NCBI RefSeq assembly: GCF_003590095.1
Contig: NC_039486.1
Span: 4,214,336 to 4,278,335 of the forward strand
DNA length: 64,000 nt
Direction: 5' to 3'
Origin: Trichoplusia ni
Lineage: Eukaryota; Arthropoda; Insecta; Lepidoptera; Noctuidae
The number at the start of each line of letters is the position of its first letter. The first letter of the stretch is position 1. A program made the translations under genes and the position numbers. The notes beneath the pieces are model-generated. The model saw only the letters and a program-made list of their open reading frames with translations, had not been told where the DNA came from and ran no database searches. Of the stretch, positions 1 through 11,209 are shown piece after piece.

Positions 1-24
1 TTAACGTTTCTACATTGTCTCGGG

Positions 25-165
25 TCTGCGTGTTTGTGGTACCTTCGTTGTATCTGAATTCCATAACACAAGTGCTTCAGCAACTTACTTTGGGTTCAGA
101 ACAATGTATGTGATGTTGTCCGCATTTATTTATTTATTATTTTATTTATTTAAAAACATACAAAT
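25..165 (+). repeat. 3' tail of a dispersed non-LTR-type repeat
   Basis: A run reading through TGTTTGTGGTACCTTCGTTG, ATAACACAAGTGCTTCAGC and AATGTATGTGATGTTGTCC ends in a TTTATT-rich simple tail (TTTATTTATTTATT). From general knowledge of moth genomes this is a common retrotransposon or SINE 3' end that terminates in an A/T-rich microsatellite. It lies in the intron upstream of the first visible ASK1 exon. The family name is not assigned. Confidence 0.5.
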
Positions 166-303
166 TGTTCCAAATATTCCACTTCTTATGCCTCTTCCTA
201 CTCTTCCTCCACGTATGGAATCAATCCCTCTCGTGATCTACAACTGCCCAGTCACTAAATGACAAATCTTCAAACTCTGCTAATACCAAATCCTCACTTC
301 CAG

Positions 304-2881
304 AGCTGGGTGCCAACCTAGCGGGTCAGGACGGACGCAGAGGCGGCGCAGCCCCCGCGGCCGACATCACGCCCTCCGCGCTCTCCTCAGCCAACTCCGC
401 CAGAGAAACACACGCCTTGCACGCATTGAGACATGAAAATCAAAAGTAAGTACTGAATATCATGTAAATTGGTCTAGTTTCAGATAGAATGGATCATGTC
501 GTTAAGGTTGAGCGATAAAATTGACTTTCAATAAGTGCTTCTTTGTAGTCTAGGTTGAATAATCTAATGTAAATCGGTCAGTATATCGGTCACCGGTGAC
601 CGATTTTAAATTTTCTTTCGTTAGCGGGACGTTTTACTTGATTATGTATTGACGAAAATGTCTTTAGGTTTTTATATCACATCGATCGGTCACTGGTGAC
701 CGACGACGTAAAAATCAGTTACATACCTTTTTGTCATGTAATTTAATTATATTTATTTCCTTTACCCACAGCAAACAGTTGTTTTTAAAGTATAACCTCT
801 ACTATAATCGGTGGATAACCAACTTAAATTAATCTTTCTTATATTAAATCTTAAATTATACTTTCTTCCAGATTACATCAGGAGTTGTTAGAGAGCTATC
901 AACAGTACCAGAGTCTACTGCGGCAGATGTTGGAGGAACAGAAGACTCATACAATGATCCTTAGAGAACTAGTCGATAAGAAGTCTCGGTAAGTTTTTGT
1001 TTGCTGAAAGACTTATTTATTTAAGAGAAATTATTTCTGCCCATTAAGACGAGTACTTTTGATACGATACCTATCATGCCATCAAAATGATAGAATTAAT
1101 CAATGAATACGTAATTCTTTAAAATCTTTTTAATCTTTAAATCTTTTACTCTACATGTTACTATTTATTAGAGCTGGTTTGCTTTTTCCCCTAATTCCTT
1201 CAATATAAAACAAATTAACCCTTATACCTTATATCCTTGACTACGTTTTTAGTCGTCTTACAAAAGCAGCCCAGTTCATGTATCCGACGTAAAACACCCC
1301 TAGGCGCGATTATTATTTTTTTATCATCAATTAAGACAATAAGTACGAAGAAAAATTAAACAAGAGAAATCTGAAAATACTCTTAAAAATGATAAAAACG
1401 CCGCCGCCCGCGCCCCTCACCATTGTTACAAGGCTCGGACCGCGCTCGCAACAGAGCTGTGTTTCTAAAAAACTACGAATTGCATCATAATATTGAATAA
1501 AAATTGCATTTTAAATTTATTCAAATCTCATAAATACCTATTTTTTTATCATGAACGTGTTCTAGTCATTGGATACATGAACTGGGCTGCTTTTGTAAGA
1601 CGACTAAAAAATCACGGTGTATAAATAAAATTCCAGTGTCACGATGTTAGTTACCGTACTCCTCCATCATCATTTTATATGCATATTCAGTAGGTCTGAG
1701 AATCGGCTACTATCTATTTTTCATAACTCCAAGCGATAAGGGTTGTCCACCCTTAATATTTTGTCTCCATTGTGATCTACGACGATTAGGCGGTACGTAG
1801 ATCGCCGGGACAGCTAGTTTTTATATAGAACATAAAAACTAAATATTTGTTTTCATTTCAGTACCAGCACTCCAGAAGTGGTAGTAAGCGAGTGTCCGGC
1901 AAGTAGCTCAGCCGAGACCAGTGACGTCATTGATAGTGAAACAGATCTAGAAGAGGCATCGAAGCTTCGAGAATGGGTAACGGCCCGAGGTTTACCGATA
2001 CATGTTGGCACTGTACTGTTAGAGCAACGCTACGCGCTGGCAGATCTACTGCAACACGCGCAGAGGGAGGACATATCTAGGCTTAATCTTAAGTAAGTAC
2101 TGAACTATTACTCTCAACAATGATAACAGCTTATAGGATACACACAATAGTTCGAAACAGAATAAAGTTTTATTTTATAATAGGTCATGTAAGAAGGTAC
2201 GTATTATAACTAGATGGGGCTACTAGTAGCACTTTTATTATTTAGTTACAAACTATAGTTATATTAAAATAAGAACGGCCTACAAATAGCTGGTGGTAGG
2301 AGCAAGCCTATCGAAAAGTGAATGAATACTCGTTAAGTGAAATATTCTTATAGGTTACCATGTCAATTTGGTGCATGTTACTAAAGCAAAGAATAAGACT
2401 GAATAATTATATAAATAAAGGATTTGTGTTAAGATACCATAGATATTAAACTAAAAAACTTGAAATATCGACCCATTATTAAGTAAAGTTTATTATTCAT
2501 GAAAGTCACTTATTTTTCTGATAAACATCTATTAAAACTGATGACAACAAAAATACCCCTTCCTCCTTATTAATACATCAACTTAACTTGCATTTCAATT
2601 TCCTCCACAGAGGAGGCATCGAACTCCGACTATGGCGAGCGATACAAGAACACCGCCTTCACAACAGTCCCAACCACTTACGTCGAACAAGTAGTACAGA
2701 AACAGACATGGACACAAACTCCATCGTCGTAGTAGAGTGCCAGCGATGTAAAACAACCAGAAGAACATTATCCAACAACTCTTCGTGCTCTAACAACCCA
2801 ACTATAGTCATCAGAGATCAGCAAGTGAACGGAGATGAGAGCGTAGCTGAGTACTTGGAGAACGGCGTCGTCAACCTTTGA
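304..2881 (+). CDS. Ask1: ASK1-type MAP3K (MAP3K5/15 homologue), C-terminal four exons, 5' part outside window
   Basis: Four exons join in one frame: 304-445, 872-988, 1862-2092 and 2611-2881 (TGA stop at 2879-2881). Every junction has AG and GT, with donors such as GTAAGT, and the split codons rejoin without a stop. The first two exons encode a leucine- and glutamate-rich coiled coil containing HALRHENQKLHQELLESYQQ. The last two encode a SAM-like fold running from LREWVTARGLP through LLEQRYALADLL and REDISRLNLKGG to ELRLWRAIQEHR. The kinase ASK1 is known to end in a coiled coil followed by a SAM domain with the same 'tREDL..L.l+GGm...lWkAI' core. ASK1 oligomerises and activates the JNK and p38 pathways under oxidative stress. 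After the SAM core comes a serine/threonine- and cysteine-containing tail of about 70 residues ending in ENGVVNL. The kinase domain lies upstream of the window, so orthology rests on the C-terminus only; another coiled-coil/SAM protein is possible but less likely. Confidence 0.78.
1246..1610. mobile_element. 365-bp MITE with 40-bp perfect terminal inverted repeats, inside an ASK1 intron
   Basis: The 40 bases at 1246-1285 (TTTTTAGTCGTCTTACAAAA, then GCAGCCCAGTTCATGTATCC) recur as an exact reverse complement at 1571-1610. The interior has no coding capacity but holds a GC-rich patch (about 1400-1460) in AT-rich surroundings. Length and structure are those of a non-autonomous DNA transposon. A target-site duplication is not clear, because the ends run into T and A homopolymers, so the superfamily is not assigned. 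The perfect arms imply recent insertion or structural constraint. Confidence 0.8.
1643..1755 (-). repeat. Truncated RTE-like retrotransposon tail
   Basis: The reverse complement matches the 7390-7510 copy: both carry AACCCTTATCGCTT, GAAAAATAGAT.GTAGCCGATTCTCAGAC and TGAATATGCATATAAAAT.. followed by a 'cggaggac/gTAACTAACAT' end. This is a fragment of the 'TAGCTGACCCAG' family, inserted in the ASK1 intron downstream of the MITE. Confidence 0.65.
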
Positions 2882-2989
2882 CTACTGCGCGGATGGTGCA
2901 CTCTGCAGTAGAGGTCTATCAAACGACCAGTGACAGTCGGTAACATGTTCAAACTATTTCAACACCGATATTAGACTTAAATTCGTTGT

Positions 2990-2995
2990 AATAAA
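2990..2995 (+). promoter_or_regulatory. Candidate ASK1 polyadenylation signal AATAAA
   Basis: Exact AATAAA about 109 bases past the ASK1 stop codon, in GTTGTAATAAAGCTGC. It is the first such hexamer on the coding strand after the stop. Transcript ends cannot be proved from sequence. Confidence 0.4.
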
Positions 2996-3186
2996 GCTGC
3001 AAATGATTTGCGGTTGATTGAATTTTAAGTAGTTAAACCGCGATTAGACTCAACGCTGTCTTAATAAGCTAATATTTTTTGTAGCTACATTTAATGATGT
3101 TTAATATTTTGGTAAGCTTTGGTCAAGTTGTGTGCATTGTTTGAGTGTCTGAGCGTCTACCAATACGACTTTAACTAGTATTATAG

Positions 3187-3242
3187 TTGTGGAAACGTGA
3201 CAGCGCAAGAAACGGCGTAGAGCGCCATCTCTGTCCCACACA
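3187..3242 (-). repeat. Dispersed hairpin repeat, copy 1
   Basis: TTGTGGAAACGTGACAGCGC ... GGCGTAGAGCGCCATCTCTG ... CCCACACA. It belongs to a seven-copy family in this window. Relative to the consensus GTGGAAAGAGATGCCGCTCT.. it lies on the minus strand. The two halves (GACAGCGC and its neighbours against GCGCCATCTCT) are partly complementary, giving imperfect dyad symmetry. Confidence 0.7.
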
Positions 3243-4930
3243 CTCAATATTACTTGAAGACGTGATGGTAAGCCGTAATCGGACTTCTAATACGTATTTT
3301 AATAACACAGTAACGCACTTGGTTAGTAATGTAATTCGTAATAATTAGTAGTGTTACTTACGCTTAGCTAAAATGAAAGTATTTTTTGAACATAGTTGCT
3401 CAATACTGTATTAACAGACTTGGCTTAAACTGGTCGTTCTTGGTTGTGTCGTTAAAGTGATAAGCAATTTTTCGAGACAATATTGTTTATATTTTGATAG
3501 ATTGAAAAAGAATATGGTGATACCGCAAAACGAACCTATTTTAGTGATTTGGATGTAACAATTAAACAATAACGAACTTTATGCCCATATACTTTGAAGC
3601 CATTTCAGAAAGTCCGGTGAAGCTGTTAAACCCTGTACTCAGATTGATAGCATAGGTCTGATAAAAACTATCAAAATACAATTGTACTTATGGTTATTGA
3701 CCAGTGTTTCGAGCAAAAACAAACAATTCAGCTAAAATTGCTACACAATTATCGACCGTATTAATTAAGGGAATACCAGAATTATGTGCATACATAAAAT
3801 CGTTTTGTGGTAAAACCAATTTTTGGTATTTAGTGTTCATTTGAATGAAGGGAATGAGTGAATGAATACGTCACAAATATATCTGACGGTCATAAAACAC
3901 ACGTGTGCTATAGATATAACAAAATTTAATACACAAATAGGAATTCAAAATTCCATAAGATAGTTTGTTGAAATTGCTATTGCTGTTAATATAATAACGA
4001 AAACCGCTTGAGGCCTTGAGTGTATCATCCGAATAATTATGTAAATATAGATATATTTATTAATGTTACTAGTCTTTTGTAAATATATATTTTTTGTTAT
4101 TAAGCATAATATTAGGCAGAAACGCAGATTTTTTTTTAAAAGATTGTTGCACAAAGATCAGAATGGTGCTACAGTGTTGTGATGGTAAAATAAGTGCCTT
4201 GTTAATGCTTGGTTTGTGTTGCCACAAATAAAAATTAAACACATTTGTCATATTTTTTGAATGTTGACTGATTCGAACGAAAGTTAAACTAAAAATGTAG
4301 CGCCTTTTGCGTTGGTTATTTTCAATCACAAATAAAACGTAATATTTATTCTCATCCATTAAGTATATACCACTTTAAAACAAAATCTGTCAATTACAGT
4401 AAACGCGAATCCAAACAACGTAACACTTTACAAATCACATAAAAGCAATGTTATTTTTACAATAATAATTAGAACGTAAACAAAATATTAATTAATTTAA
4501 GTATCTCACGTATAACAGTCACATTCGATCATGCATTAACTATTTATAAATGCCCCACAAAATCTTATATACACAATAATTAAGAAGCTATATTCTTTTG
4601 AGTGCCATTACATACATATTTAATAGCGTACTATATTTTCATAAGATAATATTTACTGTTATTAACTAAAGATTTTATTAAAACGTAAATATATTTCGTG
4701 ATCTGATCGTGAAAGGCTTAATCAATAATTAATTAATAATATAGCTAGTATTACTAAGATATTGAATCGATTATCTAACCTAAAAACAAACTTAGTGTTT
4801 TTAGATATTCAACCAAATATTTGCCTGTATGTTGTGTACGTAACAAATGATACAGCGTGTATAACGACTGCCTTACGACGTCACACCACCATATTGTTAA
4901 AAATGGGGTATTTGACTAAAAAAAACTAAG

Positions 4931-5172
4931 AAGTCCGTCAGATAGGTTTCCATCGGTTTTATCACATCAATGAAAAGCTATGAAGATAAAAAAGCACTTA
5001 AAATGATGAAATGTATGGTAGTGGTGGCTAGTGGCATCACTTGCTAGTTAAAAGCGTAATGGTTAGTGACGTCACAAGAGATGTTATTTCAATATATCTA
5101 ATTCATTTTATGTTTACAAGATAAAATGAAAAATACATGTCCAATATTTTTAGGAAATCTGTCTGACGGACT
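4931..5172. mobile_element. 242-bp MITE-like element with 20-bp inverted ends
   Basis: AGTCCGTCAGATAGGTTTCC at 4931-4950 is matched on the opposite strand by AGTCCGTCAGACAGATTTCC at 5153-5172 (18 of 20 identical). The interior is non-coding and contains the palindrome TGACGTCA at about 5068. A second GACGTCAC lies just outside at about 4877, so the element could be somewhat larger than the inverted ends define. No clear target duplication was found. Confidence 0.6.
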
Positions 5173-6870
5173 AAACAATTTTTTTTTTCAAATAGCCTAT
5201 TGCCTACCACCTTACAGTTGTGGAAAGATATGCCGCTCTACGCCGAGTAGTGCTTTCTCTCTTCCACACCTGCAATTCTTAATTTAAGAAGTGGTATCAG
5301 GCCCTAACTCCTAAGGTAAGCTAACAATACTCAGTAATACTGTTGTGAAGTACAAATACAAAACCTTATATAAATACATGTAGATAGAATATTTATGTTT
5401 ATAATACACGCTGAAAATGTTTAAGTAACCCGAGTAACTTGGATTTGTTCTTGTAATCGAATACTCAGACTCAACTTTAAGTTGGTGTTAAGTCTCAGTA
5501 TTTGTCACTTTAAGGTGAAAAATAGCATCAAAAAATCTGATGTTACATTAATGGTCGTATTTGAAATGTCTTTTTTGTGTAAGGAAATTAACTGCTATTA
5601 ATCCAGTATTATGTTATTTAAAAAAAAGCTTTTCAAATTAGTCCCTAAATTTCTATTTATTTTTGAGAAACATGTTAATACTGTCCTTTTGTTTTTTTTC
5701 TTCGGCAGCACCAATGCCTTCAATTATGAAAATTATGACTACGTATTTAATTTATGTAACTTCTTGTGTTAAAACATTTTTAAGGTTGATTTTGAGTATT
5801 CGAAGTTAGTTATGTAACCACGTAGATATAAGTGTTACTATATACGTCTCGCGTTAATATGAGCTAAATAGTAGAAAATAAACTACTAAAATTATAGCTT
5901 TAATGTAAAATCATTAATATTAGGTGTATTATTGTTTTGTTTGAAACTTTCAGATTATTTTTTTAAGAAGTTTTAATTGAAATTTGAAATTGGACGTATT
6001 TGCTTAATATGCCAAGAGTTTTTGCTTTGAGACCTATTTGGAACAAATAGGCATCGTATTTTTTCTTATATCTTCCTTTCTTCATAATGTTGTTTGCAAT
6101 AGAGAAATATACTCGTCTGATTCATGTTTATATGAGATAGCCTAATTTGTTCAAATTAATATTTAATGTAAACGTTTAAGTTAATTAGTTAACGAATGAT
6201 TTTACACTTCGGTAACTGATTTTTTTTTCTCAACTAATCGCAGCGTAACAGAGCATTATAATTATTATTATGGCTTAACAAATGATACATTATGATAATA
6301 AATGTTTCGACAAAATTGTAACACATGAATACGAATATGGTCTATATTTGTATTCATTCTTTGTTCATTTGAATTCTTTCTCGTATTTTTGTGAACTTTA
6401 CAATAAACAGTAGTGTGCTTTATAGCTTAAACAGTTTTTGTTTACATGATTTTTAAATCATTTGATAAGACCTTAAGTGATTGTAAACGCTTATTTTTGA
6501 AACTCGACTCAAAAATCATAACTTTTATATGATCACAATACTTCCGCGTGATTCTTTGCTATTGTTAATTAAGTGTGTTTTTAGAACAAATCCTTTCTAC
6601 CTTCATTTTATAACTACGTACCTTCTGTTAGGTAGAAAATGTCCGTATAATTTAATATGATTTTGAGTAGCTAATTAATAAATGATTAATTATGAAATGT
6701 GTTTTCCTTTATAACTGCCGTTAATATTTTTCTGCGATTAAAGGTTGTGAGAAAAGGTTTTCTTTCTTCCAAAATACCCAGTTTCTGGTGAGTGAAAAAT
6801 GTTGACCTACGAAATGTAAGTAGGATTAAATATCTGCATTTATATATGTGGAAATACTTGGATTTTTTAC
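5173..6870. other. AT-rich intergenic DNA
   Basis: Apart from the hairpin repeat copy at 5218-5270, this stretch is AT-rich with homopolymer runs. It has no GC-elevated patch, no paired splice sites around an open frame and no recognisable repeat end. Confidence 0.4.
5218..5270 (+). repeat. Dispersed hairpin repeat, copy 2
   Basis: TTGTGGAAAGATATGCCGCT CTACGCCGAGTAGTGCTTTC TCTCTTCCACACC. This is one of the best copies. The flank AATTTAAGAAGTGGTATCAGG resembles the flank of copy 4 (TTAATTTAAGACCTGGCAGT), so the family unit is longer than the hairpin. Confidence 0.7.
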
Positions 6871-6878
6871 GGATTTAG

Positions 6879-7040
6879 TTACAATTGACTGGTCAAGGTT
6901 TCGGCTCTCGGCTTTACTTTCGTAGGAAAATTTACGGAAAGCCGTATATTCTCAAATTCAAGGCAAGGCAATAACATGCAATCCACTTCCTTGGTGTTTG
7001 CCACCTTGCGGCTCTCTTCGCCAGGGAGACAACTTATCCT
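6879..7040 (-). CDS. Candidate terminal exon, unidentified protein
   Basis: On the minus strand a strong splice acceptor (TTTGATTTTCTTACAG) is followed by a 53-codon open frame ending in TAA. The peptide begins RISCLPGEESRKVANTKEVD and ends PRAETLTSQL. A second frame after the same acceptor also runs 26 codons (through SPWRREPQGGKHQGSG), so the frame is uncertain. No upstream exon was found and no domain is recognised. It could equally be a fragment of a transposable element. Confidence 0.22.
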   Translation of the reverse strand, partial: RISCLPGEESRKVANTKEVDCMLLPCLEFENIRLSVNFPTKVKPRAETLTSQL

Positions 7041-7262
7041 CTGTAAGAAAATCAAATATAAAAGTGTTTTTCTTAATTCAGCAACTATTTTTGAATCATT
7101 GATGTTTACTAGCAGTAACCGCGACTTCATCCGTGTGACATGTCAAAAAAATACCATAGTTTTTTCTGTTTAATCTGCTAATCCTCTCTGAATCCGGAAT
7201 AAATAGAGACAATATTTAAAAAAAAACACTTCAATTTTATATATCTACATACATAATACATA

Positions 7263-7535
7263 CTAGCTGACCCAGAAAACGTTGTTTTGCCTAATAAATT
7301 ATTTCTAGTTGGATGCATTTTTAATGCCACATTATAAAAAATAAAAACAAAAAGTTTCGTCCATGAAATAAAATATATTTTTTAGTTTGAGCAACCCTTA
7401 TCACTTAGGGGTATGAAAAATAGATGTTAGCCGATTCTCAGACCGACTGAATACGCATATAAAATTTGGTTAAAATCGGTAAAGCCGTTTCGGAGGACTC
7501 TTACGGTTACTAACATCGGGAATTTCATATATTAC
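7263..7535 (+). repeat. RTE-like retrotransposon 3' tail ('TAGCTGACCCAG' family)
   Basis: It starts CTAGCTGACCCAGAAAACGT TGTTTTGCC and runs through CCCTTATCACTTAGGGGTATG, GATTCTCAGACCGACTGAATACG and GTAAAGCCGTTTCGGAGGA. This conserved non-coding tail is widespread in Lepidoptera. Relatives lie here at 1643-1755, 21750-21935 and 61138-61300. It abuts a second family tail at 7533. Confidence 0.7.
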
Positions 7536-7797
7536 TAGCTGTTGCCCGCGACTTCGTCCCCGTGGGTAGAAGAAGATATAAGTTATGATTTATACCTGCC
7601 CTGTTTTTTTCACATTTTCCATTGTATCTTTGCTCCTATTAGTCGCAGCGTGATGGTTTATAGCCTAAAGCCTTCCTCGATTAATGGTCTATTCAACACA
7701 AAAAGAATTTTTCAATTAGGACCAGTAGTTAGAGATTAGCGCGTTCAAACAAACAAACAATCAAACAAACTCTTCAGCTTTATATATTAGTATAGAT
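7533..7797 (+). repeat. RTE-like retrotransposon 3' tail ('GTTGCCCGCGACTTCGTCC' family)
   Basis: ACTAGCTGTTGCCCGCGACT TCGTCCCCGTGGGTAGAAGA, then GTCGCAGCGTGATGGTTTATAGCC and CAAACAAACAAACTCTTC with a TATATTAGTATAGAT end. It matches the minus-strand copy at 25600-25797 closely over most of its length. Shorter ends are at 10815-10852, 27225-27260 and 58725-58755. The open frame across it is incidental. Confidence 0.75.
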
Positions 7798-7799
7798 AT

Positions 7800-10264
7800 A
7801 GATAAGATATAGGTAATATCTTATAGTATCCAATTTTATAGTATCCAAACAAGACGCGTTTCTATTTCTATTAAGTAAATAAAAATTAAAGGTCGTTGTT
7901 TTCCCAACAACAAACGATTGTGACGTAGCTTAGGCTGTTCACCCCGACGTCTGCTACCCCCTAATAATAAATGTCCTTGACCGACAGAGGAGACACAAGG
8001 CCCTCTACATTCTTATCATGTTTGTATCTTTAGGTCGCCATAAGCATCCTTATTTTATTTACTGTAAAAATGGTCTGTTATGTTGGGTGTTGGTCTCTTA
8101 CTGAGTGAATGAAAATCTTTCTTCACAAAGAAAATGTTGTACCAACGCGACGCAAGTACTTTCGAATCTATCTTTAACCTTCCTATCGTCATAGGAAAGT
8201 TGCTTACTTTTCAAGACATCTAATAGACAGTCTTTAGAAGTCGGGGAAAATTATCGCTAAAACCGTCGTAGCGGGAATTTATAAGTGTAAAAATTAAAGT
8301 CTACTGTAAACGAATTCTCTCCTATTCAGCAGACCACTCTTTAGGGTGGGAATATTGGTTTGGTATTGGTACTGTTCTAAGTTTGTCCTTTTTTAATATT
8401 TGATCAGAAACATGAATGTCAGAAAAGAAATACAACTTATCTCAACTTAACCAAATACCGAACGCAAAAAGCACATCCTCAAAATTCAATTAAGGTATTA
8501 ATTAAAATACTATCACTCCAAATTATAATACACATTGACTGTTACTTAAATCGATTTATAATTAAATGTAAAATAGGGTTCTATACGCATGCCTCTTCCC
8601 GAGGGAAGCATAAGACGTTGCAAAGACATTAATTCACCCAATGTTTGCGGCTAACGTCTGTTCAAATTTACATAGGTATACAAAGTAGGTACCTACTACC
8701 TACCTATAGCTACTACCTCTAATGGCATCTATATAGTTGGTAGTTAACATTGTGACGAGACGCGTCACTATTAAATCTGAGACTAATGTTTACTGACAAA
8801 GCCATTTGGCTGCCGGTTGATTTTGTGTAACGTTATTAACTTATTAAGCTCGTAGACGGCGGGAGTGTAACTATTTGGTTTACATTGTTGAATATACATT
8901 GTTGTTTACGTTGAATGAAAGTTCCAAGCTTTGAAGTAAAGTTCGATTTTTTATTAAAGATTTCTTTTAGTCGGTGCCAGTCCCCCTTTATAAACTACAC
9001 GGTACTTAAATCTTAGCCACAATCAACTACTAATTGAAGCTAGTACTCCATTCCATATCTATAATAGTTAAGGCTTCGCTTCGGAGAATAATGGTGGAAT
9101 TACCAAAGATACAACATCTAGAGGCAGTAGGCGAATTCCTAAAACTACTTTTCATTGATTCCTTAATCAATTAGGTCCTGGATTCATTTCAGGAAATAAA
9201 TGATGATAGAGTAGCATCCGAGTGTCGGTCAAGCATAGTTCTGCTTCGCACTACTGTACGAATTAGCGCTCGTGTGGGGTTCAAAATTACCAACTCAATA
9301 TCAATAAGATTGAAACACAAACAGGACAGTTGAACGAGATGATTTCTCATAAGGAACAAAGTATTTTAAACAATGTTATCAATTGTAAAGTTGGGCTTAA
9401 TTAATCTATTTGTAATTCACTTGAAGCTAATAAAATTAAAACGTTGGTACCTACTGTTAGAAACAGTCTCGGAGATTTCTTTGAGATTTTTACAACGTTT
9501 TTATTGGTCGAAGTTCCGTTGAGACGGGGTGGATGTCTACTCAATTACCGAAGCGTCTTAATTATATTAGATATGCTTGAGACTTTGGATTTGAATTTCA
9601 ATTCGCCCTACACCTTGTTTGAATAAAGTACCTACCTAACCTTACTGTGAATTCTGTGAATTTTATTTGAATCACCCGAAGGCGTTTTGATGTAAATTAT
9701 TGTTAATCTTACGAGATCTCGTTATCACATTATAAGATTTTGCTTGATAACAACATATGTTAGGGGGTATTTCTAATTTGCATGAACATAAATACCTACA
9801 TTAAATGCAGGTACACTAGGTATAATGACGATGATGGCATAAGAGTTATATTCCAATTGAATAAAAGTCTTATGTCATCATTTTCATTTTGCCTTTAAGT
9901 GCTGATTTCAAATGTAAGTGCATACTTAGGTCTATACTGATAAAGTCGCTTATGAAGTAAGAAAATACTCATTTATATATTGTTCTTCAGAATCCAATTT
10001 TGCCGGCATTTATTTATTTGAGTACACTCCAATCTCATTACCTAAGTAGGTACTCAATTACGCACACACTTAATATTGTTTCCACTACAGCTAATTTATG
10101 TATTTGTCGATAATATACAATCTACTAAATAGTTATTTGTTAACATAACATTATGGTGACAAAGGATCGCCTGTTCGAATTATCGCTATTGTGTGCTTAT
10201 CGCTACGGCAACACTATGACTTACGTTTTAAACAATGCTATTGTGTGATGTGTTAGCATATTTA
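7800..10264. other. Intergenic DNA, nothing recognisable
   Basis: AT-rich sequence with a short TACCTACTACCTACCTATAGC microrepeat at about 8690-8715. Open frames are below 65 codons, lack splice-site support and show no domain signature. No transposon end was identified. Confidence 0.35.
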
Positions 10265-10560
10265 TAATGTATTGGTTTTTGCCGGCCTACTGTGTACTAA
10301 ATGCTGGGCAAAGGCCTACCCCAAAATTTGTCCACGATTCTCTATCCTTTTTTTAGGCGGGAGAATCCTCATGTACACCACCTTTTCGGGGGAGGAAGTG
10401 GGTATTGTCATAACTTTCGAACTCTTACTACCTAAACCTGAACTATCGGTTAATGGAGGACGAATGCATCCTTTCGTGTTTTGGTACTAGGACCACATCC
10501 ACTGCACGAAATGTGGTCCCCCATCGGGCTCCTATTAATAGACGGCGAATGCCCTCGGGT
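10265..10560 (+). repeat. Retroelement-derived GC-richer patch
   Basis: It contains CTGGGCAAAGGCCTACCCCA, GGGGGAGGAAGTGGGTATTGTC and CTACTACCTAAACCTGAAC. A related block at 43995-44150 has CTCGGGGGAGGAAATGGGTCG and CTACTGACTAAACCTGAACCG. 'CTG(C)GGGCA(A/G)AGGCCT' is a hallmark of LINE 3' ends in moths; another occurs at 63780. The frame across it is not a gene. Confidence 0.5.
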
Positions 10561-10735
10561 TTATTGCCCAGGACCTTAGTTATGGCGGTTTTCCGCTAGT
10601 TAATGCGGTATGTGTTCACGTCATCATCCCGTCTTCGCTTTTAAGGCTGATTACTCCAGCGTCGTGCATCCACTGAATCTCATTATTTGGTGAGCTGTCT
10701 GATGATCTGCCCTATTTGGATCTATGCGTAGTTAA

Positions 10736-10746
10736 GGGGGGGGGGG
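10736..10746 (+). repeat. G11 homopolymer
   Basis: Eleven consecutive G residues, unusual in this AT-rich sequence. A second G11 tract lies at 15160-15170. Likely a hotspot for length variation. Confidence 0.9.
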
Positions 10747-10814
10747 ATTAGGCTACGTTTTATCCCGGCATTCTTACGGAATCGGGAACCAGCGTGCGCT
10801 GTAAACTGAAGTTC

Positions 10815-10852
10815 ACGCGGACGGAGTCGCAAGCAACAGCTAGTGTGTACAA
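10815..10852 (-). repeat. RTE-like tail end
   Basis: CGCGGACGGAGTCGCAAGCA ACAGCTAGTG is the reverse complement of the conserved 'CTAGCTGTTGC..GCGACT.CGTCCGCG' start of the RTE-like 3' tail. Only this terminal piece is recognisable. Confidence 0.6.
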
Positions 10853-11020
10853 GATAAATAAATTATGGGAAAGTATTATACTTATTTTCTCGCATTGTTG
10901 CAATAAACGTTAAGGTGTTATAATAAACCCTCTTAAGTTATCTACTTATATTTTTTTTAATATAATGTAGGTACCCTACCTATACCTTATGAAATATACA
11001 ATGTTTACTTTAGAATTCGT

Positions 11021-11209
11021 ATGTTATGCATAGAAACCGTTTACACAGCGCCGCAGTCGGCTGGCAATGAACCAAAACGCTGTTACTTGCATAATGTGGA
11101 TTTATATCAGCCGGTAGAGATCGCTAAAGCGGCACCACGCCGTCTCAGACCATACTCATTTGCAACAACTGATGTTATAAGTTCTTATACACAAGTTAAT
11201 CTTAGATAA
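11021..11209 (+). CDS. Coding-like 62-codon frame, unidentified
   Basis: This open frame has balanced codon use and higher GC than its flanks. It includes TAPQSAGNEPKRCYLHNVDL and PVEIAKAAPRRLRPYSFATT and ends before a TAA. A splice-acceptor-like GTTTACACAG lies inside it at about 11041-11050, so a real exon might begin there. The protein is not recognised. It may be a fragment of a transposable element rather than a host gene. Confidence 0.22.
   Translation: MLCIETVYTAPQSAGNEPKRCYLHNVDLYQPVEIAKAAPRRLRPYSFATTDVISSYTQVNLR

Larger units (their letters stand above)
2882..4930. other. ASK1 3' flank and probable 3' UTR, no further gene seen
   Basis: The stop codon is followed by GC-moderate sequence and an AATAAA at 2990-2995, about 110 bases on, a plausible early polyadenylation signal. 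Several later AATAAA-like sites exist in the very AT-rich continuation, so a longer 3' UTR is possible. Apart from the hairpin repeat at 3187-3242 I see only low-complexity AT-rich DNA with no convincing exon. Confidence 0.5.

Noticed and set aside
7542..7739. 65-codon frame, and its reverse-orientation twin at 25550-25789
   Set aside because: Both are translations of the same non-coding RTE-like tail.
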